Shown in pieces: positions 36,471-46,363 of a stretch of DNA of 64,000 nt (position 1 is its first letter; each line of letters starts with the position of its first letter). The stretch is from Rossellomorea vietnamensis (GTDB lineage: Bacteria; Bacillota; Bacilli; Bacillales; Bacillaceae_B): assembly GCF_008180615.1 (NCBI RefSeq), contig NZ_VTEH01000004.1, forward strand, positions 1 to 64,000, given 5' to 3'. A program made the translations under genes and the position numbers. Below the pieces are notes generated by a model. The model saw only the letters and a list, made by a program, of their open reading frames with translations. It searched no databases and was not told the DNA's origin.

Positions 36471-36992
36471 TTGAAACTGAAAGATAAGAAAGTACTGCAG
36501 CTGGTCAGTGACGATTTCGAGGATCTGGAACTGTGGTATCCTGTCCTGCGTTTGAGAGAAGAAGGAGCAGAGGTTCATCTGGCGGGTGAAGAAAAGGGCC
36601 ATTCCTATAAAGGGAAGTACGGTGTGCCTGCTGTTTCGGATGTTTCTTTTAAAGATGTGAATCCTGACGATTACGATGCGCTGCTTGTACCAGGCGGATG
36701 GTCGCCGGATAAGCTGAGAAGATATGAAGAAATCCTTTCGATTGTGAGAAAAATGAACGAGCAGAACAAGCCGATCGGCCAAATTTGCCATGCAGGCTGG
36801 GTGCTGATTTCAGCCAAAATCCTTGAGGGTAAAAAAGTGACAAGCACACCTGGTATCAAAGATGATATGGAAAATGCGGGTGCCACTTGGGTGGACGAGC
36901 CTTCCATCATAGATGGTAACCTCGTGTCCAGCAGAAGGCCGCCTGACTTGCCGGATTATTTAAGAGATTTCATCTCAGTAATGGAGAAATAA
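36471..36992 (+). CDS. PfpI/DJ-1 family protein (type 1 glutamine amidotransferase-like)
   Basis: A 173-residue protein with a TTG start and AAAGGAGG upstream. The nucleophile elbow C in Q-I-C-H-A-G-W and the conserved acidic residue in D-F-E-D-L-E match DJ-1/PfpI enzymes such as B. subtilis YraA/YfkM. Members act as deglycases, chaperones or stress hydrolases. It ends 10 bp before a strong terminator. Confidence 0.88.
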   Translation: MKLKDKKVLQLVSDDFEDLELWYPVLRLREEGAEVHLAGEEKGHSYKGKYGVPAVSDVSFKDVNPDDYDALLVPGGWSPDKLRRYEEILSIVRKMNEQNKPIGQICHAGWVLISAKILEGKKVTSTPGIKDDMENAGATWVDEPSIIDGNLVSSRRPPDLPDYLRDFISVMEK

Positions 36993-37002
36993 AATAGCTG
37001 TA

Positions 37003-37042
37003 AGAAAAGACAAATCCAGTAACCAGGATTTGTCTTTTCTTT
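37003..37042 (+). terminator. Terminator after the PfpI gene
   Basis: AAAAGACAAATCC pairs with GGATTTGTCTTTT over an 8-nt loop, then CTTTT. The stretch 37043-37548 that follows has no convincing gene; it is AT-rich and probably holds the promoter of the Lrp-type gene. Confidence 0.88.
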
Positions 37043-37548
37043 TAGGGTTTTATCAAATTTCACAGGAAATGAGAATTAGAGCATTCAATGAAATACCCGG
37101 GATTTCAAATCGTGATGAACAACTCGTTTTAAAGCTGGGGGATAGTTTATGTAATTTCCAGCGGGAGCTCAGTCCTGTGCTAATCTACCCATGATAAGCT
37201 GACATTCTACTTATAGTACAGCAGTTTTTATCTTTTCGCTCCTTTTAGTCGTGTTTATCAAGCCAGAAAGCGACAATTTTTTTGCTATTTATTTTTAGCA
37301 TGACAACTCCTGCTCCTGTAAGGATGGTTGCGGTTTCAATGAGTTTGAAAATTCTAACTTCTGTAGAAGATTTTACAAAAACTCCCGGAAAACTGTTGCA
37401 AAAAAATGACTGAATATTTATACTGTTTGTTAATTACCTTTTACAATAGTAATTGGGTAAATTAATGGTGTAAACAGGACATAAAAAAGTTGTTATTACC
37501 GAAATATAATACTATTTTCTTATTATTCTTCCGAAAGGGGTAATGTTG

Positions 37549-38010
37549 ATGAACGTTTCTTTTCCGAAAGATATTATTGATGATCTTGATAAAGGAATTA
37601 TCAAATTTCTATCTAAAAACGGCCGAATGTCATTTGCAGAGATAGCTGCAAGTTTAGAAGTTACCGAGAAAACGGTTCGAAACCGTTATAATAATTTGAT
37701 CGATAACAACATCATTGAAGTAGTGGGGGTTGTGAATCCAATTACTCTTGGAATCAAGGTTGGGGCGATTATTCAGTTGAAAGTCGTGCCCCAACAGATA
37801 GAGCAGGTGGTTGAACAGCTGCAGCAGGTGCCGGTTGTCCGTTACATTACCACTACTTCCGGAGACTACCAGTTACTGGCCCAGGTAAACGTAAGAGACT
37901 ACGATGAATTAAATGAAACGGTAAGGACGATCCACCGGATTCCGGATATTTCCTCGACGAACGTCCTTATCCAGATGGATGTCTACAAAAACACTTTTGA
38001 ATATCTTTAA
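37549..38010 (+). CDS. Lrp/AsnC-family transcriptional regulator
   Basis: A 153-residue protein. I choose ATG 37549, 8 bp after AAAGGGG, over the ATG at 37543, which is too close. The N-terminal helix-turn-helix (D-K-G-I-I-K-F-L-S-K-N-G-R-M-S-F-A-E-I-A) is followed by a RAM/ACT-like sensor domain from about 65. Family members sense amino acids. It sits 236 bp upstream of a peptide-transport operon on the same strand and is a natural candidate to regulate it. B. subtilis dpp has no such neighbour that I recall. Confidence 0.9.
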   Translation: MNVSFPKDIIDDLDKGIIKFLSKNGRMSFAEIAASLEVTEKTVRNRYNNLIDNNIIEVVGVVNPITLGIKVGAIIQLKVVPQQIEQVVEQLQQVPVVRYITTTSGDYQLLAQVNVRDYDELNETVRTIHRIPDISSTNVLIQMDVYKNTFEYL

Positions 38011-38030
38011 AAGTTTGTTTCAAATTCTAA

Positions 38031-38069
38031 TGATTTCCGGAGAAAATCTGCAAAAATTTTCCGGAAATC
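38031..38069 (+). promoter_or_regulatory. Inverted repeat with a CodY-like box ahead of the peptide operon
   Basis: GATTTCCGGA (38031-38040) faces TCCGGAAATC (38060-38069). The right part, AATTTTCCGGAAATC (38055-38069), matches the CodY consensus AATTTTCWGAAAATT at 12 of 15 positions. CodY control of dpp is established in B. subtilis. It could also be the Lrp-type regulator's site or a terminator lacking a T-run. Confidence 0.4.
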
Positions 38070-38245
38070 TTCTGTAAACAACAATGAAAGCAGCTTTCGT
38101 GTTTTACAAAAAAGCACTTAGCAGCCAGGGGAAATCCGGATCCCAGGTTAGCCGCAGCTTATAATACCAAATCAGCCTTTTAAAAAAGGAGTAACACTTT
38201 TTTAAAAATAGATGTCTGAATATTCTAATAAATAGGAGTGGTACG

Positions 38246-39307
38246 ATGCTGAAAGTTATTAGGGATTTAACCGATTTATCCGGTCCTAGTGGTTTTGAAC
38301 AGCCCATAACCTCATACATAAAAGAAAAAGTACAGTCCTTAAGTGATCAGGTGAAGGTGGATGGGATAGGCAATGTCATAGCTAGTTTGAAGGGAAATAA
38401 ACCCGGGCCAAAGATTCTAGTAACCGCCCATATGGATGAAGTGGGTTTTATCGTAAAAAAGATCGAAAAGAATGGTTTGCTGCGATTTGAAAAAATCGGC
38501 GGCCATGATGACCGGATCCTTCTTGCCCAAAAAGTGACAATAAGGAGTAAAAGCGGTCCGAGGCTCGGTATAATCGGAACCATTTCTGCTCATTATCAGA
38601 AATTTGATACTCCCGGAAAAATCAGGGATTACCGCCAGCTTTATATTGATGTAGGGGCGTCATCGCCTGAAGAAGTGGCTGAGCTCGGTATCGGGGTCTC
38701 TGACCCGGTCACTTGGACAAGCTCTGTGGAGCATCTTGGTTCAGAACAAACTGGAAAAATTGTCGGAAAAGCATTTGATGATCGGGCAGGGTGTGCCGTG
38801 GTAATTAAAACGCTCGAAGATTTACAGAACCGGGAGTTTAGAGGTGAAGTAGTAGCCCTCTTCGCCGTGCAGGAAGAGGTCGGCCTGAGGGGCGCAAAAG
38901 TAGCGATTGCCAATATTGATTTCGACACAGCGATAGCCATCGATGCCGCAGTTGTCAGCGATACACCGGAAGATGTAATGGACGACAGTCTTCGTCTCGG
39001 GGATGGCGCAGGAATTAAGGTGATGGACGGAAGCTTGATTACACATCCAGCTATAAGGGATAAACTCATCGGGCTGTCAAGGGAGAAAGAAATACCATAC
39101 CAGCTTGAGATTTTCACAGGAATTGGCACGGATGCAGGAGCTGTTACATTGGCGAATAAAGATGTGCCTTCAGGTGTACTATCCATTCCGTCTAGAAATG
39201 CCCATTCACCGGTGGAAGTCATTGATCTTAAAGATCTGGCAGCAGTTCAGGAACTGCTTGTGGAATTCGTGAAAAATTGTGATGTCAAAATAACTTTTAC
39301 TGAGTAA
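38246..39307 (+). CDS. M42-family aminopeptidase
   Basis: A 353-residue cytosolic metallopeptidase with AGGAG upstream. Metal-site motifs: V-T-A-H-M-D-E-V-G-F (about 59-68), A-F-D-D-R-A-G-C (about 175), V-Q-E-E-V-G-L-R-G-A (catalytic Glu, about 212) and a late R-N-A-H-S-P. M42 enzymes form dodecameric shells that trim N-terminal residues from peptides. It is the first gene of the dpp-like operon, 15 bp before dppA, and should digest imported peptides. Confidence 0.92.
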   Translation: MLKVIRDLTDLSGPSGFEQPITSYIKEKVQSLSDQVKVDGIGNVIASLKGNKPGPKILVTAHMDEVGFIVKKIEKNGLLRFEKIGGHDDRILLAQKVTIRSKSGPRLGIIGTISAHYQKFDTPGKIRDYRQLYIDVGASSPEEVAELGIGVSDPVTWTSSVEHLGSEQTGKIVGKAFDDRAGCAVVIKTLEDLQNREFRGEVVALFAVQEEVGLRGAKVAIANIDFDTAIAIDAAVVSDTPEDVMDDSLRLGDGAGIKVMDGSLITHPAIRDKLIGLSREKEIPYQLEIFTGIGTDAGAVTLANKDVPSGVLSIPSRNAHSPVEVIDLKDLAAVQELLVEFVKNCDVKITFTE

Positions 39308-39322
39308 AGGAGAGGAATTACA

Positions 39323-40171
39323 ATGAAGATTTTTGTATCCGCAGATATAGAGGGAATTTCAGGTGTAGCCACCAATGTTCAGTTGAAAAAAAATGATGAA
39401 TATCAGCGCTTTCGTAAATTGATGACAAAAGAAGTAAATGCAGTGATCGAAGGTGCCTTTAGAGGAGGAGCTACAGAAGTTGTAGTAGCGGATGGACATG
39501 GAAATATGTCAAATATCTTTATAGAGGATCTGGATGAGAGAGCTCGGCTGGTATCGGGAAACAACCGGGTGATGTGCCAGTTAGAGGGGCTTGACGAATC
39601 CTTTGACGCCATTATGTTTGTCGGCCACCACGGAAGAGAAGCTGGCTCTGAGAGAACAACCATCAGCCATACGCTCGCAGGAATCTGTGTCGGGGAAATG
39701 AAAATCAACGGTAAAATTGTTGGGGAAACGGAGATGAACGCTGGTGCAGCGGGTCATTTTGGCATACCAGCCATCTTTATTTCCGGTGATGATGCCTATG
39801 TGGAGGAAGTGAAAGAAACACTTCCTGATGTCGAAGCTGCTGTTGTGAAGTATGGCATCGACCGTTTCGCTGCAGAGTTGATTCCACCGGCTCGTGCCCG
39901 TAAGTTAATTGAACAAAAAGCGGAAGCGGCGGTTAGGCGTATCAATGATATCAAACCTTATAAAGTAGACGGGCCGATCACATTTGAAATTGAATTCAAA
40001 GGTTCCCAGCAGGCACTGATGACAACAACGATTCCATCTGTGGAAATGATCGGGCCAAAAACGATCCGTTTTACCTGTGAGGATTACATTACGGCTTATA
40101 AGCATATGTGGGGTGTCGTCATTATCGGTATGGCTGCCACGAATGGTGTGCTTGGGCATGCAAATGCTTAA
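39323..40171 (+). CDS. dppA: D-aminopeptidase DppA (M55)
   Basis: A 282-residue protein with AGGAG before the ATG. It begins with the M55 signature S-A-D-I-E-G-I-S-G-V, whose D and E bind the two zincs, followed by D-G-H-G-N-M and V-G-H-H-G-R-E. DppA releases D-amino acids from D-Ala-containing peptides such as wall fragments. The gene order dppA-B-C-D with the binding protein at the end is as in B. subtilis. Confidence 0.94.
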   Translation: MKIFVSADIEGISGVATNVQLKKNDEYQRFRKLMTKEVNAVIEGAFRGGATEVVVADGHGNMSNIFIEDLDERARLVSGNNRVMCQLEGLDESFDAIMFVGHHGREAGSERTTISHTLAGICVGEMKINGKIVGETEMNAGAAGHFGIPAIFISGDDAYVEEVKETLPDVEAAVVKYGIDRFAAELIPPARARKLIEQKAEAAVRRINDIKPYKVDGPITFEIEFKGSQQALMTTTIPSVEMIGPKTIRFTCEDYITAYKHMWGVVIIGMAATNGVLGHANA

Positions 40172-40197
40172 CCTGCTTAACAAGGAGGGAGAATGAA

Positions 40198-41124
40198 TTG
40201 TATATTATCAAACGCATTTTCACAATGCTGGTCACACTGTGGGTCATCACTACGTTAACCTTCCTCATAATGAACTCGATTCCGGGTGACCCATTTGCTT
40301 CGGATGCGGATGTTCTGCCGGAGGAAGTAGTACAGAATATGAGAGCAAAGTTTAATTTAGACGAACCTTTGCCAGTACAGTATGCCCTCTATATGAAAAA
40401 TATAATGATGCTTGATTTAGGACCCTCTATTCAATCAAAGACCAGGGATGTAAATACGCTAATAGCGGATGGCTTCCCTGCGTCAGCGTTACTAGGCTTG
40501 CAATCCCTGGTGATAGCGCTTGTTTTCGGACTGTTCTTGGGCACTGTTGCAGCCCTGAATCGTAATGGTTTCATTGATTATGCTGCCATGGGGTTCGCCA
40601 TAATCGGGATTTCAATTCCAAGCTTCATTCTTGCTCCATTACTGATTAAATACTTTGCAGTAGAGTGGGGACTGCTGCCTGTCGCCTCTTGGGGAACCTG
40701 GATGCATACCGTATTGCCATCCATCGCACTAGCTACTGCCCCTCTTGCTATCATTGCCCGGTTTATGAGATCCAGCATGCTGGAGGTTATGAATCAAAAT
40801 TACATTAAGACGGCAGATGCAAAAGGGCTCTCGACAACAGGTATTGTAGTCAGGCATGGACTGCGCAATGCGCTTATCCCGGTTATTTCCTTTATCGGTC
40901 CGCTGATTGCCTTCCTTTTGACAGGCACCTTTGTAATTGAAAAGATTTTTTCCATCCCTGGTATAGGGAAGTATTTTGTGGATAGTATTTTCAATCGTGA
41001 TTACCCCGTTATTTTAGGAACGACCATCTTTTTTAGTACCATCTTGATCATTACATTGTTTCTTGTCGATATCTCTTACCGTATCGTCGACCCAAGAATC
41101 AAACTATCGAGCAGGGGGGATTAA
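40198..41124 (+). CDS. dppB: Dipeptide ABC transporter permease DppB
   Basis: A 308-residue membrane protein from the TTG at 40198 with AAGGAGGGA upstream; the open frame extends into dppA but has no better start. Six hydrophobic segments, the N-terminal R-x-x-x-M-L-V-T-L-W motif and the EAA loop near residue 200 (T-A-D-A-K-G-L) are typical. The length equals the B. subtilis DppB I recall. Confidence 0.92.
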   Translation: MYIIKRIFTMLVTLWVITTLTFLIMNSIPGDPFASDADVLPEEVVQNMRAKFNLDEPLPVQYALYMKNIMMLDLGPSIQSKTRDVNTLIADGFPASALLGLQSLVIALVFGLFLGTVAALNRNGFIDYAAMGFAIIGISIPSFILAPLLIKYFAVEWGLLPVASWGTWMHTVLPSIALATAPLAIIARFMRSSMLEVMNQNYIKTADAKGLSTTGIVVRHGLRNALIPVISFIGPLIAFLLTGTFVIEKIFSIPGIGKYFVDSIFNRDYPVILGTTIFFSTILIITLFLVDISYRIVDPRIKLSSRGD

Positions 41125-41126
41125 GC

Positions 41127-42071
41127 GTGATACAACAACGAAATGATGATATGCTATTCCGCCCCATTGATCGGACCCAGTTTACTCAAAATGAGATAGT
41201 GCGGCCCAGCTTAAGCCAATGGAAGGAAACCGTAATTAAAATACTTAAAAATAAATTAGCGATAGTAGGGCTCATCCTTTTAATTGTGATAACTTTGCTG
41301 GCTGTTTTTGGCCCCTACATGGTTCCATACAGTTACTCAGATCAGAATCTGGAAGCCAAGAATCTGGCTCCCAGCAGTGAACACTGGTTTGGAACGGATT
41401 CCCTTGGAAGGGACATGTGGGCAAGAACATGGTATGGAGCAAGAATATCGCTGACAATCGGAGTGGCTGCTGCCGTAATCGATTTAATCATGGGCCTGAT
41501 AGTCGGGGGGATTTCCGGTTACATGGCAGGAAGAGGAAAGCTGGGAGATCGGGTCGACAGTTTTTTAATGAGAATTGTTGAAATTCTGTACGGCATTCCT
41601 TATCTCTTGGTCGTGATTCTGCTGCTGGTTGTAATGGAACCAGGGCTATGGACGATCATACTCGCGCTTTCGATCACCGGCTGGGTAGGAATGGCGCGGA
41701 TCGTCAGGGGGCAGATTCTGCAGCTGAAAGAACAAGAATATGTAGCTGCTGCGCAAAAACTGGGCACACCGCACGGAAAGATCATATGGCGCCATCTGTT
41801 TCCTAACATGATCGGAATAATTATTGTCAATCTTACCTTTACTATTCCGCAGGCCATTTTCGCTGAATCGTTCTTGAGTTTTATCGGTCTTGGGGTCCAG
41901 GCTCCTATCGCAAGCTGGGGGACGATGGCAAATGACGCACTTGGTGTCATTTTGTCCGGACAGTGGTGGAGACTATTTTTCCCAGGATTCCTAATCTCAC
42001 TTACGATGTTTGCCTTTAACGTTTTTGGTGACGGATTACAAGATGCGCTTGATCCGCAGTCAAGGGATTAA
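41127..42071 (+). CDS. dppC: Dipeptide ABC transporter permease DppC
   Basis: A 314-residue membrane protein with a GTG start 2 bp after the dppB stop and GGGGGGA as ribosome site. It has the OppC-type N-terminal domain, then H-W-F-G-T-D-S-L-G-R-D (about 86-96) and the EAA loop A-A-A-Q-K-L-G-T-P. It pairs with DppB to form the channel. Confidence 0.93.
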   Translation: MIQQRNDDMLFRPIDRTQFTQNEIVRPSLSQWKETVIKILKNKLAIVGLILLIVITLLAVFGPYMVPYSYSDQNLEAKNLAPSSEHWFGTDSLGRDMWARTWYGARISLTIGVAAAVIDLIMGLIVGGISGYMAGRGKLGDRVDSFLMRIVEILYGIPYLLVVILLLVVMEPGLWTIILALSITGWVGMARIVRGQILQLKEQEYVAAAQKLGTPHGKIIWRHLFPNMIGIIIVNLTFTIPQAIFAESFLSFIGLGVQAPIASWGTMANDALGVILSGQWWRLFFPGFLISLTMFAFNVFGDGLQDALDPQSRD

Positions 42072-42083
42072 GGAGGAATAAAC

Positions 42084-43100
42084 ATGACACGTCTATTAGA
42101 TGTAAAAGACTTACGAGTCTCATTTAAAACATACGGTGGAGAAGTAAAAGCAGTACGCGGTGTTGATTTTCATATAAAGCAGGGGGAAGTTCTTGCGATT
42201 GTCGGAGAAAGCGGCTGCGGGAAAAGTGTAACTGCACAAACGATCATGGGTCTCCTTCCTAAAAGAGTCAGCATGATAAAAGGAGGAAATGTCTCATTCG
42301 AGGGAAAGGAAATCCTCGGTTTGTCTAAAAAAGAGATGCAAAAGATAAAGGGTTCAAAAATCGGCCTGATTTCCCAGGACCCCATGACATCTCTGAATCC
42401 AACAATGAAAATCGGGAAACAAATCGCAGAAACCATCAAGAAGCATACAGATCTGCCTAAGCACAAAGTTAACAACCGGGTCACCGAGCTGCTCAGTCTT
42501 GTAGGAATTCCTAATCCGGAAAAGCGTTTCAGCCAATATCCTCATGAATTAAGCGGAGGAATGAGACAACGGGTTTTGATTGCAATGGCCCTCTCTTGTG
42601 AACCCAGGCTGATTATTGCCGATGAACCGACAACAGCATTGGATGTAACAATCCAAGCACAGATACTGGATCTTTTAAAAGACTTACAGCAAAGACTGGG
42701 CACATCCATACTGATCATTACTCATGACCTTGGCGTAGTTGCAGAGATTGCTCAAAGGGTTTCTGTTATGTATGCAGGAGTGGTAATCGAGAATGGAACG
42801 GTTGAAGAAATCTTTGAAAATCCCAAACACCCTTACACATGGGGATTGCTTAATTCGATACCGAAGTATAGCAGTGGTGAGAAGGAACGGCTTATACCAA
42901 TTGAAGGATCTCCCCCCGATTTATTCGCCCCTCCTAAAGGATGTCCATTTGCTCCGCGATGCGAATATGCAATGGAGATATGTGTTCAGGAGATGCCAGA
43001 TGCACTGGAAGTGTCCAGCAGCCACCATGCCCGATGCTGGCTAAATGATCCGAGGGCACCAGAGGTTGAAGGCTTAGTTGCAGCAGGGAGGAATGATTAG
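42084..43100 (+). CDS. dppD: Dipeptide ABC transporter ATP-binding protein DppD
   Basis: A 338-residue ATPase with AAGGAGG upstream. Walker A G-E-S-G-C-G-K-S-V, signature L-S-G-G-M-R-Q-R, Walker B I-I-A-D-E-P-T-T-A, and the C-terminal cysteine cluster (P-F-A-P-R-C, I-C) that in oligopeptide transporters holds an Fe-S cluster. It ends one base into the next start. Confidence 0.94.
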   Translation: MTRLLDVKDLRVSFKTYGGEVKAVRGVDFHIKQGEVLAIVGESGCGKSVTAQTIMGLLPKRVSMIKGGNVSFEGKEILGLSKKEMQKIKGSKIGLISQDPMTSLNPTMKIGKQIAETIKKHTDLPKHKVNNRVTELLSLVGIPNPEKRFSQYPHELSGGMRQRVLIAMALSCEPRLIIADEPTTALDVTIQAQILDLLKDLQQRLGTSILIITHDLGVVAEIAQRVSVMYAGVVIENGTVEEIFENPKHPYTWGLLNSIPKYSSGEKERLIPIEGSPPDLFAPPKGCPFAPRCEYAMEICVQEMPDALEVSSSHHARCWLNDPRAPEVEGLVAAGRND

Positions 43101-44059
43101 TGTCAAATTCACTTTTAGAAGTCTTGGAAATTAAAAAGTATTTTAATGTTGGTGCCAATCAATCTCTTAAAGCTGTCGATAACATTTCTTTTTCGATTAA
43201 GAAAGGAGAGACACTTGGACTCGTCGGAGAAAGCGGAAGCGGGAAGTCGACACTTGGACGAACGGTAGTCGGCCTCCACGGGGCAACAGAGGGGAAAATC
43301 ATTTTTAATGGAAAAGATACATCCAAGTTAAAAGGAAAAGAAGCAAAGGAATTCAACCGGACCATGCAGATGATCTTTCAGGATCCCCATGCCTCCCTGA
43401 ATCCCAGGATGCGCATTATGGATATTATCGCAGAGGGAATTGATGCACACGGCCTCTTGAAAGGAAGTGAGAGGAAGGAAAGGGTGTTTCAATTGCTGGA
43501 GAAGGTGGGCCTCCGCCCTGAACATGCGAAGCGTTATCCACATGAATTCAGCGGAGGGCAGCGGCAAAGAATCGGAATCGCCAGAGCACTTGCTGTTGAA
43601 CCAGAATTCATTGTAGCCGATGAGCCAATCTCAGCTTTGGATGTGTCAGTCCAAGCACAAATCGTTAATTTGATGGAAGATCTGAAAAAGGATGAGGGGC
43701 TTACTTATCTCTTTATTGCTCACGATCTTGGGATGGTAAAACATATTAGTGACAGGATAGGGGTCATGTATCTAGGAAACATGATGGAAATGGCCGAAAG
43801 TGATGAATTGTTTCAGGAGCCGTTACACCCATACACACAAGCATTGCTATCAGCGATTCCGATTCCTGATCCCAAAGAGGTTGGAAAGCGGGAAAGAATT
43901 GTGTTGCAGGGGGATCCCCCAAGCCCGATCACCCCGCCATCGGGCTGCAGATTCCGTACCCGATGCCCCCATGCCATGGAGGTGTGTGCAGAGGTTGTTC
44001 CAGAATGGCGGGAGGCAAGAGATAACCATTGGGTGGCATGTCATTTATATAATACTTAA
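43100..44059 (+). CDS. dppF: Di/oligopeptide ABC transporter second ATP-binding protein (DppF/OppF-like)
   Basis: A 319-residue ATPase with a GTG start overlapping the dppD stop by one base. Walker A G-E-S-G-S-G-K-S-T, signature F-S-G-G-Q-R-Q-R, Walker B I-V-A-D-E-P-I-S-A, and C-terminal R-F-R-T-R-C-P-H-A. As I recall, B. subtilis dpp has one ATPase gene here, so this operon is the more complete two-ATPase type. Confidence 0.92.
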   Translation: MSNSLLEVLEIKKYFNVGANQSLKAVDNISFSIKKGETLGLVGESGSGKSTLGRTVVGLHGATEGKIIFNGKDTSKLKGKEAKEFNRTMQMIFQDPHASLNPRMRIMDIIAEGIDAHGLLKGSERKERVFQLLEKVGLRPEHAKRYPHEFSGGQRQRIGIARALAVEPEFIVADEPISALDVSVQAQIVNLMEDLKKDEGLTYLFIAHDLGMVKHISDRIGVMYLGNMMEMAESDELFQEPLHPYTQALLSAIPIPDPKEVGKRERIVLQGDPPSPITPPSGCRFRTRCPHAMEVCAEVVPEWREARDNHWVACHLYNT

Positions 44060-44076
44060 AATCTAGGAGGATGATT

Positions 44077-45687
44077 ATGAAAAAAAGTCTGTTAAAAGGC
44101 ATATTGATGTTGTTAGTAACTGCACCATTCATCTCAGCATGCAGCGGAGGCGAAGATGCAGCAGGAAGCGGAGAAGTTTCTCAAGAAATCACTGTAAATG
44201 CAAGTAGTGAACCCCCATCCCTTGATCCGGCACTGGCCACGGATACCACATCAGGATGGATAATAGAGCACACATTTGAAGGGCTGTACACTAATGATGA
44301 AAATGGAGAAGTTGTGCCTGCTCTTGCGGAGGATGTGGAGATTTCCGAGGACAAAAAGACGTACACTTTTACATTGCGTGATGCTAAATGGTCAAATGGT
44401 GATCCTATTACAGCCAATGACTTTGAATATTCCTGGAAACGTACATTAAATCCCGAAACCGGAAGTTCTTTTGCCTTTTACCTTTATTACTTAAAAGGAG
44501 CAGAGGAATATAATAAAGATGATGGGTCCGCAGAGGATGTAGGTGTCAAAGCGCTGGACGAAAAAACATTGCAGGTTGAACTGAAGTCACCAACTGGTTT
44601 CTTTGAAAAACTATTGGCTTTCTGGTCCTATTATCCTGTAAATCAATCAGTGGTTGAGGAAAATGAAAATTGGGCTGCTGAAGCGGATACTCTTGTAAGT
44701 AACGGACCTTACACGCTGACAACTTGGCAGCATGACAGCGAATTGGTGGCTGAGAAGAACCAAGAATACTGGAACAAAGATGATATTTCAATGGAAAAGA
44801 TCACATGGGAAATGATTAGTGATGCCACAACCTATTATCAAATGTATAAATCAGGAGAATTAGATCTTATCAATACTCTTCCAACTGATGTTATTGCTCA
44901 GGAAGAAGGAAACGAAGATTTTAAAATCACACCTTATTTCGGAACGTATATGTTCATGTTCAACGTGGAAAAAGAGCCATTTACAAATCAGAAAGTGCGC
45001 AAAGCATTCAACATGGCAATCGATCGAGAATCTATAACAGAGAACATTTCCCAATCGGGTGAAACACCAGCGCATGCGTTTGTTCCTTATGGAGTAGAGA
45101 CACCTGATGGAGATTTCCGTGAACAGAAAGAGAAATATTTTGAAGAAAATGTTGAAGAAGCAAAAAGACTTATTGAAGAAGCGAAACAGGAAGAAGGTTG
45201 GGACGAACTTCCTGAAGTGGAGTTAATCTATAATACATCTGAAAATCATAAGAAAATTGCAGAAGGCGTACAGGAAATGTTAAAACAAAATCTGGGTATC
45301 GAAGTGACACTGAACAACCAGGAGTGGAAGACGTATCTTGACACAACAGACCAAGGGAACTTCCAGATGGCCCGTATGGGATGGATCGGAATCTATGTTG
45401 ATCCCACTCCAATTCTGGACTATTACCTCGGGGACAGCCCTAACAACCGTACCAACTGGGTGAATGAAAAATATGATTCTCTTATTTCGGAATCAAAAGG
45501 GATTCAGGATGAAGCAGAGCGTATGAAGGTGCTTCATGAGGCAGAAAGTGTACTAATGGAAGATCTTCCATTCATGCCGGTTTACTTTTATTCCCAAAAC
45601 TATCTGACATCTACTGATTATGAAGGAGTAGTTTATCCAGTAAACCGCTACCCTAATCTGCGCTGGGCAGAGAAGGTATCAAACTAG
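44077..45687 (+). CDS. dppE: Peptide-binding lipoprotein (SBP_bac_5, DppE/OppA-like)
   Basis: A 536-residue protein. ATG 44077 lies 7 bp after AGGAGG; the ATG at 44071 is too close to it. Lipobox I-S-A-C anchors it to the outer membrane face. It shows A-S-S-E-P-P-S-L-D-P-A and the long SBP_bac_5 core. It captures peptides for DppBCDF. A terminator-like hairpin follows 20 bp later. Confidence 0.93.
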   Translation: MKKSLLKGILMLLVTAPFISACSGGEDAAGSGEVSQEITVNASSEPPSLDPALATDTTSGWIIEHTFEGLYTNDENGEVVPALAEDVEISEDKKTYTFTLRDAKWSNGDPITANDFEYSWKRTLNPETGSSFAFYLYYLKGAEEYNKDDGSAEDVGVKALDEKTLQVELKSPTGFFEKLLAFWSYYPVNQSVVEENENWAAEADTLVSNGPYTLTTWQHDSELVAEKNQEYWNKDDISMEKITWEMISDATTYYQMYKSGELDLINTLPTDVIAQEEGNEDFKITPYFGTYMFMFNVEKEPFTNQKVRKAFNMAIDRESITENISQSGETPAHAFVPYGVETPDGDFREQKEKYFEENVEEAKRLIEEAKQEEGWDELPEVELIYNTSENHKKIAEGVQEMLKQNLGIEVTLNNQEWKTYLDTTDQGNFQMARMGWIGIYVDPTPILDYYLGDSPNNRTNWVNEKYDSLISESKGIQDEAERMKVLHEAESVLMEDLPFMPVYFYSQNYLTSTDYEGVVYPVNRYPNLRWAEKVSN

Positions 45688-45706
45688 TTTAAAAGTTATA
45701 GAGGAT

Positions 45707-45750
45707 AGGGTGACTTACTGGGGGTTACTCTGGGGAGTCACCCTTTTCTT
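45707..45750 (+). terminator. Terminator or attenuator after dppE
   Basis: GGGTGACT pairs with AGTCACCC across a G-rich loop, followed by TTTTCTTC. It may reduce rather than end transcription into the DUF3899 and pcp genes. Confidence 0.7.
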
Positions 45751-45772
45751 CTGCTAAGAAAGGAAGGGTTCA

Positions 45773-46141
45773 ATGCGGAATTATATCCTGACGACTTTTA
45801 TTGCCTTCATTACATTGGCTGCAAGCCAACTTCTAATGAATATAGAGCCGGTTACCATGGTAAATAAGCTGTTTTACTGGGGGCTTATTAGTTTGCTGTT
45901 CGGAGCAGGTTTCTACATCTTCCAGACGGGCTTCCTGAATCTCTTTTTCGGAGGTTTTAAAAGACTGACAACAGTGGTTGTCCCGAGATCCCGTTCATTG
46001 GAAAGAACTGACCGTCAATTGAAAGAAGATGTGAAATTAAATGAATGGAAGGAAGCTGTTTGTACTAAAAGCAAACAACTTTTTCTTGGCATAGGTTCAG
46101 GTATGGCACTCTTTTCAGTATTTGGACTGTTATTTATATAA
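45773..46141 (+). CDS. DUF3899-like small membrane protein
   Basis: A 122-residue protein with AAAGGAAGGG before the ATG. Three hydrophobic helices (about 4-22, 33-58, 103-121) with a basic central loop (R-S-R-S-L-E-R). It matches the layout of DUF3899 proteins, which I recall often follow oligopeptide-binding protein genes in bacilli. Role unknown; possibly an accessory to the peptide transporter. Confidence 0.75.
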   Translation: MRNYILTTFIAFITLAASQLLMNIEPVTMVNKLFYWGLISLLFGAGFYIFQTGFLNLFFGGFKRLTTVVVPRSRSLERTDRQLKEDVKLNEWKEAVCTKSKQLFLGIGSGMALFSVFGLLFI

Positions 46142-46142
46142 G

Positions 46143-46192
46143 TCTTTTTTCGTAAACTTTGTCGCTATTAGATAACAATTCCGAAAAAAATC
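46143..46192 (-). repeat. Remnant of the roughly 205-bp inverted-repeat element
   Basis: TTTTTTCGTAAACTTTGT then GCTATT and ATTCCGAAAAAA match the right half of the 20205-20411 element in reverse orientation, with a few changes. It begins directly after the DUF3899 stop codon. Confidence 0.65.
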
Positions 46193-46363
46193 ACCCTGAT
46201 TCACCGGGATATCCTGATCATAATGAGAAGTACAGAGCTGCTCTCCCAAATAGAGAGGAAAACCCTTTGTATCAGGGGATATCTGAAAGCAGCAATAATG
46301 TAAAACAGCCTTATATTAAGATGAGAATTGAACTGGACTATATTCGTGAAGGGAGAGAATCTA

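Noticed and set aside
37261..37440. Minus-strand coding-like tail ending A-F-W-L-D-K-H-D then stop
   Set aside because: The frame looks protein-like but has no start codon with a ribosome site. It could be a gene remnant, but support is too thin to list.
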